Part shown: positions 51,040 to 62,231 of the stretch, piece by piece
Position numbering within the stretch: position 1 is the first letter of the stretch
Layout of the letters: every line of letters starts with the position of its first letter
NCBI GenBank assembly: GCA_946807835.1
Contig: OX327709.1
Coordinates: 23,189,501-23,253,500 of the forward strand
Source: Ailanthus altissimus
Taxonomy: Eukaryota; Streptophyta; Magnoliopsida; Sapindales; Simaroubaceae
Direction of reading: 5' to 3'
DNA: 64,000 nucleotides
Notes under the pieces: model-generated
The model's database searches: none
What the model saw: the letters and a program-made list of their open reading frames with translations, nothing else
What the model was told of the DNA's origin: nothing
Translations under genes and position numbers: made by a program

Positions 51040-51720
51040 TGGCTTACACTTTGAATGTAACGATTTGCTCTTATACATGATATTGTCTGTTTTTGGTTTG
51101 AGTTCGCATGAGTTTGTTCTTAGGTCTTTTCACAGTATGATATTGTCTATTTTAAATCGAAATTCACATAATTTTATTCTTAAATTTTAAAAAAGAAGAT
51201 ATTATTGCCTCGTTATCTATGACCTTAAGAATATTGAATCTCAAATGTTACAATCTATCCATTTAGAAGGACACACAACCTTGTATGCGTTAGGCCCCTA
51301 GGGACAGGATATATGGCTGATCCATGTCGGCTATACCCCAAGGATGCACGGCACGTGTATGCTATCTGACACTATTTGTAATGACCCATTTTCATACAGT
51401 ATGATATTGGCCCTGTGTGTTCTAGGTCATAGGGACACATGACTAACCCATGTGGGTTAGATTCTAATTGTGCATGACACGTGTACGCTATCTGTAGCCC
51501 ATATTATAAAATCACTGACCTACATTGCAAGGTAGGTTTGACTTTGATATTATTTGTAATGATTCATTTTCATACAGTATGATATTATCTAATTTGAGTT
51601 TGGGCCCGTACAACTTTATTCTTGAATTTTTTTTAAAATGTCTTGTACTGATTGAAAAAGGGTTTTACATATATAGTTCAAGAACTTTATCTAATCAGAC
51701 AATGTAGAATTCTGACAACT
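51040..51720. repeat. Degenerate triplicated repeat (CATACAGTATGATATTG units)
   Basis: Three diverged copies of a block containing CAGTATGATATT and GAGTTTGGGCCC/TTTTATTCTTGAATTTT-like sequence occur at about 51060-51185, 51378-51420 and 51560-51640. Between them TGTATGCTATCTGACAC and TGTACGCTATCTGTAGC repeat. It resembles a fragmented non-coding LTR or TRIM family, but ends could not be defined. Confidence 0.45.
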
Positions 51721-53270
51721 AACTCTACCTCATTTATCTTAATCTTATTATTTATGATTTCAAAAATCTTGAATCTTAAGTATTACATTGAAAGGTCTTC
51801 AAGAAGTGAGGCATTGTTCCATCTATTACTCTACACTGTGATACATGAGCTATTATTGTTGTGGGTTCGACTAATGCCTTAGTTTCTCTCTAGAGGAATA
51901 TAATGGGGTGGATGAAGTGAAAATTCCGAATCATGATTCTTTGTAGGTTCGAGCTTTTATCTAATTATATATAGACTTGCAATTTGTAGTTAATGGGAAA
52001 AACTATAACAAAATAAGTGTCCACCCCGGTTTGGTATTGTTGTGCTATAGTTTTCACAACTACTGTGAAGTTGAAGTATTAGCTATGGAGTGAAAATAGA
52101 TAAGTTTTTGACAAACATTTTTTTTTAATGAAACTTAACAAATAATATTTACCAAATACTTTAATTATCGCACTTTCAAAATTAAATAGAAGTACAAACA
52201 ATACAAAATGAATCAAAGACCTTAATTATACGTGAATGATTTATATTCGTAAATTTGAGCTCTTAAAATGGATAATCGATACGTTAATGTTGTTGTTTTA
52301 TAGCATCAAAAGGGTTCATTCCTCTGTAAGGTTCTTATTGATGGAACATTGGGTTATAAATTGTAAGGCGGAAAAATTCACTTTCTATGCCCTCATCGGC
52401 TTTTCTCTTTTCTTGGTACATCTACTTATTTACAAACCCATCATATAATATCACGCAATGTCATACAATTAGGTGCTTATTGCTAAGTGCCAACTTACAA
52501 GACTTACATGTGCACGTACTCTTTGCAATTAACACCACTAAAAAAGGAATTACAGTAATAGGTAACTATCATAAATAGAGATTTAAAATAAATTCATTCT
52601 ATCATTTAAAATCGCTTTACTAATTTATAATAAATTATTTTTATCATAGATTTGTAATAGATACATTCTATTACGAATTTGTGATTATAATTTTAGTAAA
52701 AGACGTGACAGCTGACATATAAACTTATGTAACCACCAATATGACACGTAATTTAATTGATGATATCATACTAATGTAACCATAATGACATCATGTTAAA
52801 GTCATTCTAAAAATATATTATATCATCATGTATTAATATTTTGTGATAGATATTTATAAATATTTTGTGATAAATTTATATTTTTTTAATTTATAAAATT
52901 GTATATACGATTAAATTTATATATTTATTTAATTTTTATTATTTAATATATATTATATATTTATAATTAATATTTACGTTTATATTTATAATTATATAAT
53001 AATTTATCAAGTAATCAAAAAAATATCTATAGAAACAAAATGAATTGTCGGCAAAATTAAAAATTACATGTAATAGTTTAATTATTTAAAACCCACCCAA
53101 TTTTATAAATATTTCAAAAGTTGCTATATTTATTACAATCAATAACATAGAGAATAAAGATTCGTAGAAGACAAAACAAAGAGTAATACTGACTATTATG
53201 AATAGCATTTGTGGTTCAACCATTACAGAATAATGCTAGAGATATATAAAAGCTATCTCATATCCAATAA
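51720..53270. other. AT-rich spacer, nothing recognised
   Basis: AT-rich DNA, extreme around 52860-53000. Short open frames here lack conserved features. Confidence 0.45.
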
Positions 53271-53412
53271 TGTGCAGTCACATTCGGAAAAGAGCTTATA
53301 TAGTTTCTTCACTTGTTCAATTGCATCCTTTCTATCAGCCACCGTGGGTGCCAAACCATCTACAGCCTTAACCACGTTCTCATAAATGATTCCTTTGTAA
53401 ACATCAATAAGT
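53271..53412 (-). pseudogene. Unrecognised exon-like fragment
   Basis: On the minus strand about 44 codons are open and protein-like: YKGIIYENVVKAVDG, then LAPTVADRKDAIEQVKKLY and KLFSECDCT. Composition, with many charged residues and regular hydrophobic spacing, suggests a helical segment of a real protein. I do not recognise the family. It lies downstream of S28 carboxypeptidase exons on the same strand but does not match that family where expected. Confidence 0.4.
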
Positions 53413-53482
53413 ATCTATCAGAAACAAATGACCTTACTAAATGCTATATCAACAAGAAGAAGCATCTAATAAGTTAAGTAAC

Positions 53483-53615
53483 TGAGCATGGGGGCTCAGC
53501 CAACTTGGCTGAGCCCCCCAAGGACTCACATCCCCACTTGGGTTCGACCCCCCTCCTCCAAGGTGGTGCGAAAATGATGATAAAATATTATAATCTCCCT
53601 TCAAAAAAAAAAAAT
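53483..53615 (+). mobile_element. Short SINE with 5' perfect hairpin, copy 1
   Basis: It begins GAGCATGGGGGCTCAGCC and ends in a poly-A run. The exact 15-bp direct repeat AATAAGTTAAGTAAC flanks it (53468-53482 and 53616-53630), the signature of target-primed insertion. The 5' end is a perfect inverted repeat, GGGGGCTCAGCCAA, one base, TTGGCTGAGCCCCC. TGGCTGAGCC fits a pol III box A and GGTTCGACCCC (about 53540) a box B about 35 bases later, as in tRNA-derived SINEs. The total of about 133 bp is short for a SINE. The second copy is at 63052-63186. Confidence 0.85.
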
Positions 53616-53905
53616 AATAAGTTAAGTAACACTCCATTAATTCAAGTCTACAACTTTTGTCCTTCATTAATTCGAGTCTATATTTTATGCAACCTGAATA
53701 TTTATAACATCCTATAACCAAAATAAACAAACATTTCATAAATAAATCTAAAAGGAGTGTGAAAACAATTGTAAGTTGTGAAACAACAAGGATAACATCA
53801 CAAGAATATAAATGCAAACTTTAATTGAAGAAAATTCTTTCAACTGATGTAACAGGGACTCGTGTAACAAGATATAAAGAGAACGAAGGAAAGTAAAAAA
53901 ATTAC

Positions 53906-54373
53906 CCTGAAATCTCGAATAACAATGTCATTAAAGCTATATGGAGATGTAACGTTCTCAAAGTTGAGTATTGGAGCAGAAGACGCCAATGCTCCAAAGG
54001 TAACATTTGAGCATTTCAATCTAAACCAAGATGCCAGCACAGAAAAATTAACTTTTAATTAAGAAGTGTGTGTATATGTATGTATATATGATGATGATGA
54101 TGATGATGTCTATAAAGTTAAAAATGCATAGAAACAAAGAAAAGCATAATTATGAGTCCCGAAATTAGTGAATTTTATCATACTTCCTCCATAGGAACCT
54201 CCGAAAACCACAACTGGAGTCAGTTGCAGACAAGTTCTTCTTGTTCAGCTCAATGAACAAAGGAGCTTACTTTACTAATGCCTGTGTTGAGCTCAAATAT
54301 CAAAATAGAACTTGCATTTTTATAAGCAATCTCTTTGTTCCCTCCGTACGAAATTGACTGCCCATATGCACAG
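53906..54373 (-). pseudogene. Serine carboxypeptidase S28 (Pro-X carboxypeptidase-like), two exons
   Basis: Minus strand, upstream exon 54183-54373: YGQSISYGGNKEIAYKNAS, then in another frame YLSSTQAL, KKNLSATDS and VVVFGGSYGG, the nucleophile motif G-x-S-x-G-G of family S28 peptidases. The downstream exon, about 53906-54037, reads ASWFRLKCSNVTFGALASS, APILNFENVTSPYSFNDIV and IRDFR, with a GTAAT donor at its end. An intron of about 145 bp separates them, but its acceptor reads GTG instead of AG. A stop in the ALVK segment and a frameshift before VVVFGG disable it. Family members cleave C-terminal residues after proline in vacuole or lysosome. N- and C-terminal thirds are missing. Confidence 0.85.
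54089..54108. repeat. (GAT)n microsatellite in the S28 intron
   Basis: Six to seven GAT triplets in the intron between the two S28 exon remnants. Confidence 0.85.
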
Positions 54374-54887
54374 GTTATTTATGAAGGCTTGTGATATAGC
54401 TAACTATAAAAGAATCATGAAATCTGACCCAGGATAAGTTGATATATAATACTGTGGAATATACGAGCAAATTTGTGCCCTTGAAAATATATAAAATCAA
54501 TAAAAACTTAGTAAAGTGAAATCATGCAGGAATCAACTTGTGGTCTCACCTCAGATCTAATGCAAGGCAGAGCAAATGGGTGACTGAATTTCCCCAGTGA
54601 CAGTAGGCTAGCAGCAACAAAACATAGATGTATATAAATATAGAATATCAAAGAAACATTAAAAGTAAATTCATAAATCAAAATGGCATCCCTTTTCTAC
54701 AATCTAATTTTGCTGATATTGCAAAAGAACCTTACAAGAATAACCATTCAGCTAGCTCAACAATTAAATGTAACATCTATTGAAAATCAAAACATTAGGA
54801 TTTAATTCAGGAAATCCTAATTACAAATGAACTTGAAGAGTAATGACCAAATAGTTAATGAAGAATGAAAATTACCAACCAATCCCT

Positions 54888-54945
54888 TGAAGCATTGTAT
54901 ATAAGTAGCCTCCCCAACTCAGCCATGGCATTTCTTAAGAAAAAT
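54888..54945 (-). pseudogene. Uracil phosphoribosyltransferase exon fragment
   Basis: On the minus strand this short open piece reads RNAMAELGRLLIYNASRDWL, directly followed by a GTAATT splice-donor-like sequence. The string closely resembles the early conserved segment of plant uracil phosphoribosyltransferases (N-A-M-A-E-L-G-R-L-L-x-Y-E-A-S), enzymes that salvage uracil to UMP. Neighbouring exons, including the PRPP-binding site, were not found, so this is an isolated fragment. The match is short and made from memory, hence moderate confidence. Confidence 0.55.
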
Positions 54946-56850
54946 AACATGTAGAGTGATCAGATTTTTGAAAAAAAAATATCTATTTCATAGTGCTGCA
55001 ATCACAATAATAAGTAAATAAATAAAACATGATTTCCCACCCTAACTCAGCTTCTGTATTTTATTGATCACTTGAAATAAAATACCTAAACAAATACAAG
55101 TTTCTCAACATGATTTCCAAAATGAAACTAAGCAAAGAGGTTGAAGCAAGTGGGAGGAATAGCGGTTTACCAATCCTGATGTATGAATTTTCTTTTTCTG
55201 CAAATTAGTAAGGCAATAGAAGAGAACTGACAGTCCCAATTGTTAGATATACACACAGAAATATCATATATTGTGTTTCTCTTTCAAGTTTTCCCTCTCC
55301 GCCACTTTCTCAAAATACAGTTAAAACATCCAATTTTTTGGGCAAGAACAGATGCATTTGTGATCAGTAAGCTCAAAACACATTAGTATGCCCAACCAAA
55401 TACAAAGATGTTTAAAGTTTAATTAAAATACTTCAAGATTACTAAAAATGGCTTTTCAACAAAAGAGAAAACGTATTAATCAAAATGATATTTACAGCCT
55501 TAATTCATCTGGGTAATGATAAATACAAGAGAAAACATTACAAAATATGGCATTTAAAAAAAAACAAGCAGGTAAAATTTTAAAAAGTAAATAAAATTGC
55601 ACATATGTCAAATAGGGTGCCATCAATTGTCATAAATACCGTCTTTCTAAACAAAAATTTGTACTTGGAAAAATCACAAATGACTCATACCCAATTGCTC
55701 ACATTATCTAATTCTTCGAACTTTTCAAGCCTTGTCATAAAATCTTTAAATATCTAAAACACTATCTTCTTCAATTTAGATTTTAATTTCTCCTCTTCAC
55801 TTTTCATTCTGCTAAAATATTAAATGGCAAAAATGATGAAATTGAGATCATGAAAAATTAACTCACCAAACTCTCTTACGTGTTTCATTAAACACTTTGT
55901 GTGATACTTGGTTTAATTCTAACGTCACCAATATGGAGCTTCCTATACTGTTCATAGTTTTACTTCAAAAACTTTTAGAGGAATTTATTAGTTTAAGTAC
56001 TAGAACCATTGCTCCAATATGTGCAATCATTGAGAATTGTTTCAGTATCCTTTCGAATATACACGTGTCAAGACTTAAATATTAAATGTAATTAATTAGT
56101 TTATAATAATTATTGTTTAATAGAATAATGATACGTAACACATTATAGATTAATTATTATTTAATTTAAAAATTATTTAAATGACCTTATTTATTGGACA
56201 AGTAAAATTATTATTTTATTTATTAAATTATTTATTAAATAAAATAATTAAAATAATATTTAATATAATTTAATTAAGTCAAATAACAATTTAAATAAAT
56301 ATATGTATTTCAATTTAATTTAATATAATTAAATTAAAAAGATGAAACAATAGTGTATAAACATGTAAGTGATAAGGTCAAAATGTATAATGAAGAAATT
56401 GTTTCTTCATTTTGTTTTTTCTCACAATCGGTCATCATTTATGCATTATTAAATTTTATTTTATTTAATATAAACAAATATAAAAACAAGTGCAAATGGG
56501 TAAACATGAACGACCATACTTTAGTAGACCATTTGTTGAATAATGAAGGGAAACCAAAATAAATAAAAAGAGTAAAAAGGGAAACCAAAATAAATAAAAA
56601 CAGTAAAATGTTTGCTCTTTTGAGATGATGAGATACAGTAAGTGAGAGAATTTTTTTATTTTTTATTATTAAAAGTAAGTAAAATACATTATTCTCTCAT
56701 TTTGTTCATTTATTTTTTCTTGATAGTCGAATTTACTACAAATACTAAAAAAATATTTTTATTATTTAAATATTAAATTTAAACAAAATAATTGATAATT
56801 TGTAGTGAGACTAATTTAAGTGTTAAGCATTTAATTTAACCAATAAACTT
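54945..56850. other. AT-rich spacer, nothing recognised
   Basis: AT-rich DNA between gene fragments, most extreme at 56080-56350. No exon-like run or repeat end was recognised. Confidence 0.45.
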
Positions 56851-56852
56851 AG

Positions 56853-57193
56853 GATTCAAGGATGGCCACCCAATAGAACGCCTTGGCTATGAATTTGCCA
56901 AGTGGCTAGGTGTCCAAACTCCTCAGGTTGTAGCTTTATCTCCCAGCAGTTATTTCTACCAATGTAGGCCACACATCCAATTTTATCTGCTGGAACTTCT
57001 TTTTTCCTTTGCGAGTTTTCTGTTGGAACAGGCTAGAGTAATTCATAATTCTAGCCCAGAGTGGCTCCAGATTAAGGAAGCTGCAGAGAAAGCAAGAGCT
57101 ACAGCAACTTCTGAAAGAGATGAGATTGGTGAGATGACTTGCACAGAACTTTTGGAAGCTCTTGAACTTAGTTGATGCCTTCTTCTCATGAGA
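56853..57193 (+). pseudogene. PHS1: PHS1-type dual-specificity phosphatase fragment
   Basis: Two exon pieces on the plus strand match the region upstream of the phosphatase domain in PROPYZAMIDE-HYPERSENSITIVE 1, a plant phosphatase acting on microtubule stability. Exon 1 (56853-56926) follows an AG acceptor and reads DSRMATQ, then after a one-base deletion ERLGYEFAKWLGVQTPQ. An intact GT...AG intron of 105 bp (56927-57031) follows. Exon 2 (from 57032) reads ARVIHNSSPEWLQIKEAAEK, GEMTCTELLEALELS, then a TGA in place of an Arg codon, then CLLLM. The rest of the gene is absent. Retention of the intron shows a genomic, not processed, copy. Orientation is opposite to the neighbouring S28 and UPRT fragments. 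Confidence 0.8.
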
Positions 57194-57199
57194 TGAAGA

Positions 57200-58600
57200 C
57201 ACGACCTCAATTTTTTGTGAACTTGCTTTCCTTAGTGTAAACTTTATTTGCACCATTTCTGAAATTTAGTTTCCTTAGACTAAACTCCAAAAGAATGGCA
57301 CCATTTATGTTATTCCACATTTACAATTTGGTTTTATACGCTACGGCGCTACCTACTCCTTCCTTTACGATAAGTTTCGCAAGACCACTGTTCAACTGTA
57401 ATGACAATTTTATCCTTATATATGGGGGCTGGAAAAAAATAAGTGGGGGACATTTAACATTGCTCTTTTGTAAGCCCGTTAGGTCCAACTAAAGAAAGCA
57501 AAAAGTCTAATCCAATTTTACAGATTATAGAATCTACTGATTGTAGGGCCTAAGCGATTTTGCGCGGATTAGGTGCTTTCAGCATCAAGTTTCAGCATCA
57601 ACACCATGTGCTTTATGTCTGAAAATTTGGACTAATTTTAATTGGAAATGGATTGGTAGCCATTCGATTATTGTCCTCTTGAGCTTGTTGCCTTATTCTA
57701 ATGCCATGCGTTTTTCTCTTTGCCCATTCTATGTTTCTTCGTCGGATCACAATTACTTGAAGAAAAAAAAAAGATTATAACAGCATTTATTGCTAGCGAT
57801 CAAAAGTGTTTTTGATTCCAACTCGTTTTTCCTTGCTTGCTACAATTAACCACTTTCATCTTAACTAAACCCAAAAAAAAAAAAAAATACTTTAATTGCC
57901 TCATTTAATAAAATCTTATTTTACCTCTTAAAGGAAAAACCAAAAATAAGGTAAAGTGCGCCTCCTCTCTTTTTAGGTAGGGCTGGCAATTAGATCAAGT
58001 TGGGTTGGGTTTAACTTAACCCAAATTAATGCCTAAATGAGTTGTGTCTCTTTTAATCTATCTCATTACTCAAATTTTAAAAACAAATTTAAGTTGGGTT
58101 ACACTCAATTAAATTGGGTATAATCTATAGAATCCATTACTTAATTTTTATCGTTAAACTTTATTATTGAATTTATTTTAAAATAAAATGAACTGATTTT
58201 TTAAAGAATTTTCAAAGATACTTTTAAAAATAATTGTCTAAATTATTAAATATTGATTATATTATAACTAAATATAATATTATTAAAAAAAATTTAAATA
58301 TATAAATCACTTAAATAAAATAACTTAATATCAATAATCATTGTACTAAAAAAGAGACAAAAAATATATAAAAAAAATTATTAATCATATCAACGTAAAC
58401 ATATTAAACTATATAGTTGTCAAATGTGTCAAATTACATCAAATAAAAAAATACAATATGTGAAAAAATTATTTCTCTTCAAGTTTCTTTATAACCCTAT
58501 GTGATAAAAAAAATTATGTTTAATAATATTAAACATGTTTCAATATAAAAAAAACTAATAATATCTATTATTCCCCCTGAAAATCTCCAAATACCAAACT
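57200..58600. other. Spacer, no gene seen
   Basis: Mixed composition to about 57760, then strongly AT-rich. Contains a short direct repeat, TTTCAGCATCAA, twice near 57577-57600. No reading frame of interest. Confidence 0.45.
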
Positions 58601-58604
58601 CTTA

Positions 58605-59425
58605 AAGGCCTAAATATTCAGCCTATAAAGACACTAAACAAATGGCCGATCTAAAGGCCCAGGATGTTGGGGGTCTCAGATGATAGGGTTGGTTGCCCAA
58701 GTTTCGTCAAAAGGATAAGGACCAGAGACAAAAAAATTTCTCGAACAAATTATCAAATTAAGGCCGACCAACTCAGATCCTTCTTAACTTGTTCAAAACC
58801 ACAAAGTCTAGTACTCAGCAAACATATTCAAAGATCTCTAGGTCAAAGCGATGCCAAAGAGACCGATGCAGCAAATATACTGAGTCGCTAATATACAAAA
58901 ACTTCGAAGATCGCACAGGTTATACGCACTGAAAAGGCTAAGCAGCATTCAACTATTCTCTTAAACGTAAAAGGAAAATGTAAAACGATTCAAACTAGGC
59001 AAACCATTAAAAGAGGCAATCAACATTACTTTTGAAGAGAATCGTGTTATTTTGAAAAGCTATCCCCTAAATCACACCAAGAAATTAGAGAACTATCCAA
59101 AAATAACCATAAATCTGACAAAAATAAACATCGAAGCCCACAATATCCTTAGAAGACCGATGTTATATAAAGAGGAGAAAACGATTCAAAACAGGTTCTA
59201 TCTTGAATCTTCATATTCAACCTCTTGCACCTACACTGCGACTTCTTTTTTTCTTAATTCACCCAAAAATTGATACCTAACTTAAGCATCAGTGGATCTT
59301 TGTTGAAACCACCACTGGCAAGGCTATAACGATAGCTCTATTTGTGTTTGCAAGTGTTAGAGAAGTATGAAACCCAAGTAGGCCCGTAACCTCGGCCCAC
59401 ACATGCAAGGCCTAATATTTTAGTT
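58605..59425 (+). mobile_element. LTR-like remnant (gypsy-type features)
   Basis: A GC-richer block in AT-rich DNA. It contains GTTGGGGGTCTCAGATGATA near its start and a CTCTTGCACCTACACTGCGAC-like stretch (59221-59242). After that comes AACTTAAGCATCAGTGGATC, reminiscent of the U5 region of gypsy LTRs. Its flanks carry AAGGCCTAAATATT (about 58602) and AAGGCCTAATATT (about 59409), which may be a target-site repeat or coincidence. No internal coding region or primer binding site was identified. Confidence 0.4.
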
Positions 59426-60455
59426 CCTACAACAAAATAAATTTAAAACTCATTAGTTTGAAGAAGTAATTTTTTTATCAACATCTATAAATATTCACCT
59501 CATGTTCTTCATATTTCTTATAATATTCATTTTCATTAACAGCTAATGTGTTAATTCTCATATTAAAACAAGTAGCTAAATCAAAATAAAAGGAAAATAA
59601 AATAAACAAAATGGTAATTATAATAAAAATAATAAATAAAATATAATTTAAAAAACTTTATAATTTATATTTTTTGATTTATCACGTAACTAAATTTGAC
59701 AACACATCAAAGTTTTGATTGTATTTGAATGAAAGCTATTATAAACTATGATTCAGAAGTAATTGTGATAATTGAAATTGCCAAGGTATCTTTAGTCATA
59801 TGAGCTAATATAGGATACTTGCTTGCATTTATTTTTTACTAACTCAAAACATCAAAACTCTCCTAAAATGTTTACACATTTTTATTTAAATATGTCTCCA
59901 ATTCTATTTTATCATTCAAAATATTGCCTACTATCACAACGTATTATGAACCCAAAAAGTGTTGGGCTTTTTTCTTACGAAAATGCCCCAGTTCCATATA
60001 AATAAAAAAAGTTGAAGATGAGTTATTTTAAATGTAAAAACTCTCATTTTAAGAAAATTCCAATTGGTATTCTTTCATCAAGTCTTCACAAACAATACAT
60101 GTTTGATTAATATAATAAAGACAATTAACATTATAAAGTATAAAAAAGTAATATTCAATCAAATGAAAGTTACACCTAACAAATCATAAAAATCCTTTTA
60201 ATATTTTTCAAATTTGTTATCATACTTAAAGTCATATTTATAATTCTTCGTAATATAATGAAAATCAATCTTTCAAAGATAATCTAATCTCTATACATGA
60301 TAAATAAAAGTGTTTGATACAGGATATATTGTACCACCTATATTAACAATGGAGTTGTGCTTGCGAAGTTATATGCATAAAATTCATTGACTTCGATTAA
60401 AATTATGAAGGTATAACTATTCCAAAAGTCCTCCGCCCTGAATAATTGTGGCAAA
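59425..60455. other. AT-rich spacer, nothing recognised
   Basis: No exon-like sequence, RNA gene or repeat boundary was seen. Confidence 0.45.
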
Positions 60456-60465
60456 AGAAACACAC

Positions 60466-60573
60466 CTCATTAGACAAACTCCATAATCTTTGGAGATACA
60501 AATCTAACTCTGGTGCAATTATATCAGGGGCAAGTCTTTCAACGCCTTGAAGATTTGTTGGAATCCATATCTG
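60466..60573 (-). pseudogene. Unrecognised internal exon with good splice signals
   Basis: On the minus strand a run follows a CAG acceptor: IWIPTNLQGVERLAPDI, then IAPELDLYLQRLWSLSNE, and it ends at a GTGTGT donor. The reading frame is fully open and protein-like. I do not recognise the family. No adjacent exon of the same protein could be found, so whether it is part of a live gene, a dead gene or a captured fragment is open. Confidence 0.45.
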
Positions 60574-60599
60574 CATTATAATTGAAAGAGGCAACAGTA

Positions 60600-61590
60600 G
60601 GTGCTAACTCAAAAAATAAAAAGAACCAACTAAATAATATGTCCAAATCAAAGAAAATTTCTGCCAGAACAGAATTATCAAAATTAAATCTACATACACA
60701 TAAAACTAAAATATTTACCCATAACAGATCTTTTCAACTTTTCATTATGAACAAAATGTAATATCAAAAGAACATGAAACTTTCCAAATATATAATTTAT
60801 CTGTAATCTTAAATGAGAACTAATAAATATATATATGTTATATTGTTAAATACGAGGCAAATATTGTACCTTGGAGAGTAACCGAAGAAGCTGCAAAATG
60901 GGGAAAAAAATTGAAATCAATGGCTCATAAATAATGCTTTCTGTAAAATTAGAAATGACACGTAGTTGAATTTGAGAGAAAAAGAAAAACTTGGGACTGT
61001 AACTAACTCTTTGTACAGAGACAAGAGTGTTGTGCTTTAGCACATTGTTTTATTCCTTTTTACATGAATATGATTCGCAGACTATTCCTTTGATTTTCTT
61101 AAAAGTAAACACGTTAGAAAAAGAAAAAAAAAACAGCTCTTCAATGGACTTTCTAAATTTTCCTAAACATTTTGCTTTCCCTTAAACTATCAAATAATGG
61201 TAAATCTCCAATAAACTAATCAACATAAACCTTATTGTCCAAATAAATAAATAAAACACTTTACTCTCCAACATTCTAATGCAACAGGGTAATCAATTGC
61301 ATTGGTAGAACTCTTTCCTTTAGCTTCTGCTAATAACTTCTTATCATATCTAACTTCTGATTCTGATCATTTTGGAGGAGGCATTTTTGGACCAAGTTAA
61401 CTAATATTTGGCAGGCTTAGAATTCTATTCAGAATAGAACACGAAACCATATAAACAATAAAATCCCACAAAAAACTTGGAGATTATAAGCGAATAAAAC
61501 TAAACTGCAACATAAGGGAAGATGTTGATAACGCTTAAATAATAGAGGATGAGGATGAAATCAAGACAAAAAGAAAATAATGAGAGTGAC
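60600..61590. other. Spacer between exon-like fragments
   Basis: AT-rich, intron-like or intergenic. The minus-strand frame near 60846-61043 is hydrophobic but has no recognisable motif. Confidence 0.4.
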
Positions 61591-61594
61591 TTAC

Positions 61595-61745
61595 AGAAGC
61601 TTTGACAATGAAGAGCTTTCTTGGTTGTGAGTTACAGGTGAAGGAGGCCCGTTAAGAAGATCAGGATTGGAAGGGATTGGAGATTTCAAAAGAGGAGCTC
61701 CTTGTAGAGAAATTGGAAAAATTTTAAGTTGAATAATATTCGGGT
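61595..61745 (-). pseudogene. Unrecognised exon-like fragment with consensus donor
   Basis: The minus strand reads KIFPISLQGAPLLKSPIPSN, then PDLLNGPPSPVTHNQESSSL and SKLL, ending at a consensus GTAAGT donor. Proline- and serine-rich composition suggests a disordered region. It may belong with the exon at 60466-60573, about 1 kb downstream on the same strand, but this is a guess. Confidence 0.35.
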
Positions 61746-61751
61746 AAATTT

Positions 61752-61782
61752 TATATATATATGTGTGTGCGCGCGCGCGCGA
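61752..61782. repeat. (TA)(TG)(CG) compound microsatellite
   Basis: An alternating purine-pyrimidine run changing from TA to TG to CG, with Z-DNA-forming potential. Confidence 0.85.
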
Positions 61783-61784
61783 GT

Positions 61785-62230
61785 ATGCAAGTGTGTGGGG
61801 TTAGAATTTTATAATTTTATTTAAATTTAACTTGAATAATTTAAATAAATTTTTATTCAACCTAATTTTAATATTTTTTAAAAATTATTTACCTAATTAC
61901 TTGACCCAAAGAAGTTGGGTATCCGTAAGTTTAGATACCTACTATCATTTTGTCAACACTACTTTTAGATAGTAATAAGAGAGAAGCACCGATGGATTCT
62001 CTTAATTTAACTTTAAGTGTTTAAAATATTTTATTATTTTTAAAAATACTTTAAAATTCTCGTTTGTCAGTTTTTTTTATTAATTTTAATAAAATTTTAT
62101 TCAATTGAGAGAAAGTTATGATTTTGCCTGTGATCGTAATCGTAATAATTTAAAATACATTTATTTATTAGTTTAAAATATCATTTATTGTCTTATTTTT
62201 ATAATGAAAACTCGAAAAAGCCCTTAGTTT
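61785..62230. other. AT-rich spacer, nothing recognised
   Basis: Lies immediately downstream (minus sense) of the truncated bZIP pseudogene. The missing bZIP basic region and leucine zipper were sought here in all minus frames and not found. Confidence 0.5.
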
Positions 62231-62231
62231 T

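Noticed and set aside
53483..53615. Possible tRNA gene because of the box B-like GGTTCGACCC
   Set aside because: No cloverleaf can be drawn: the 5' part forms a self-contained hairpin, and a poly-A tail and target duplication indicate a SINE.
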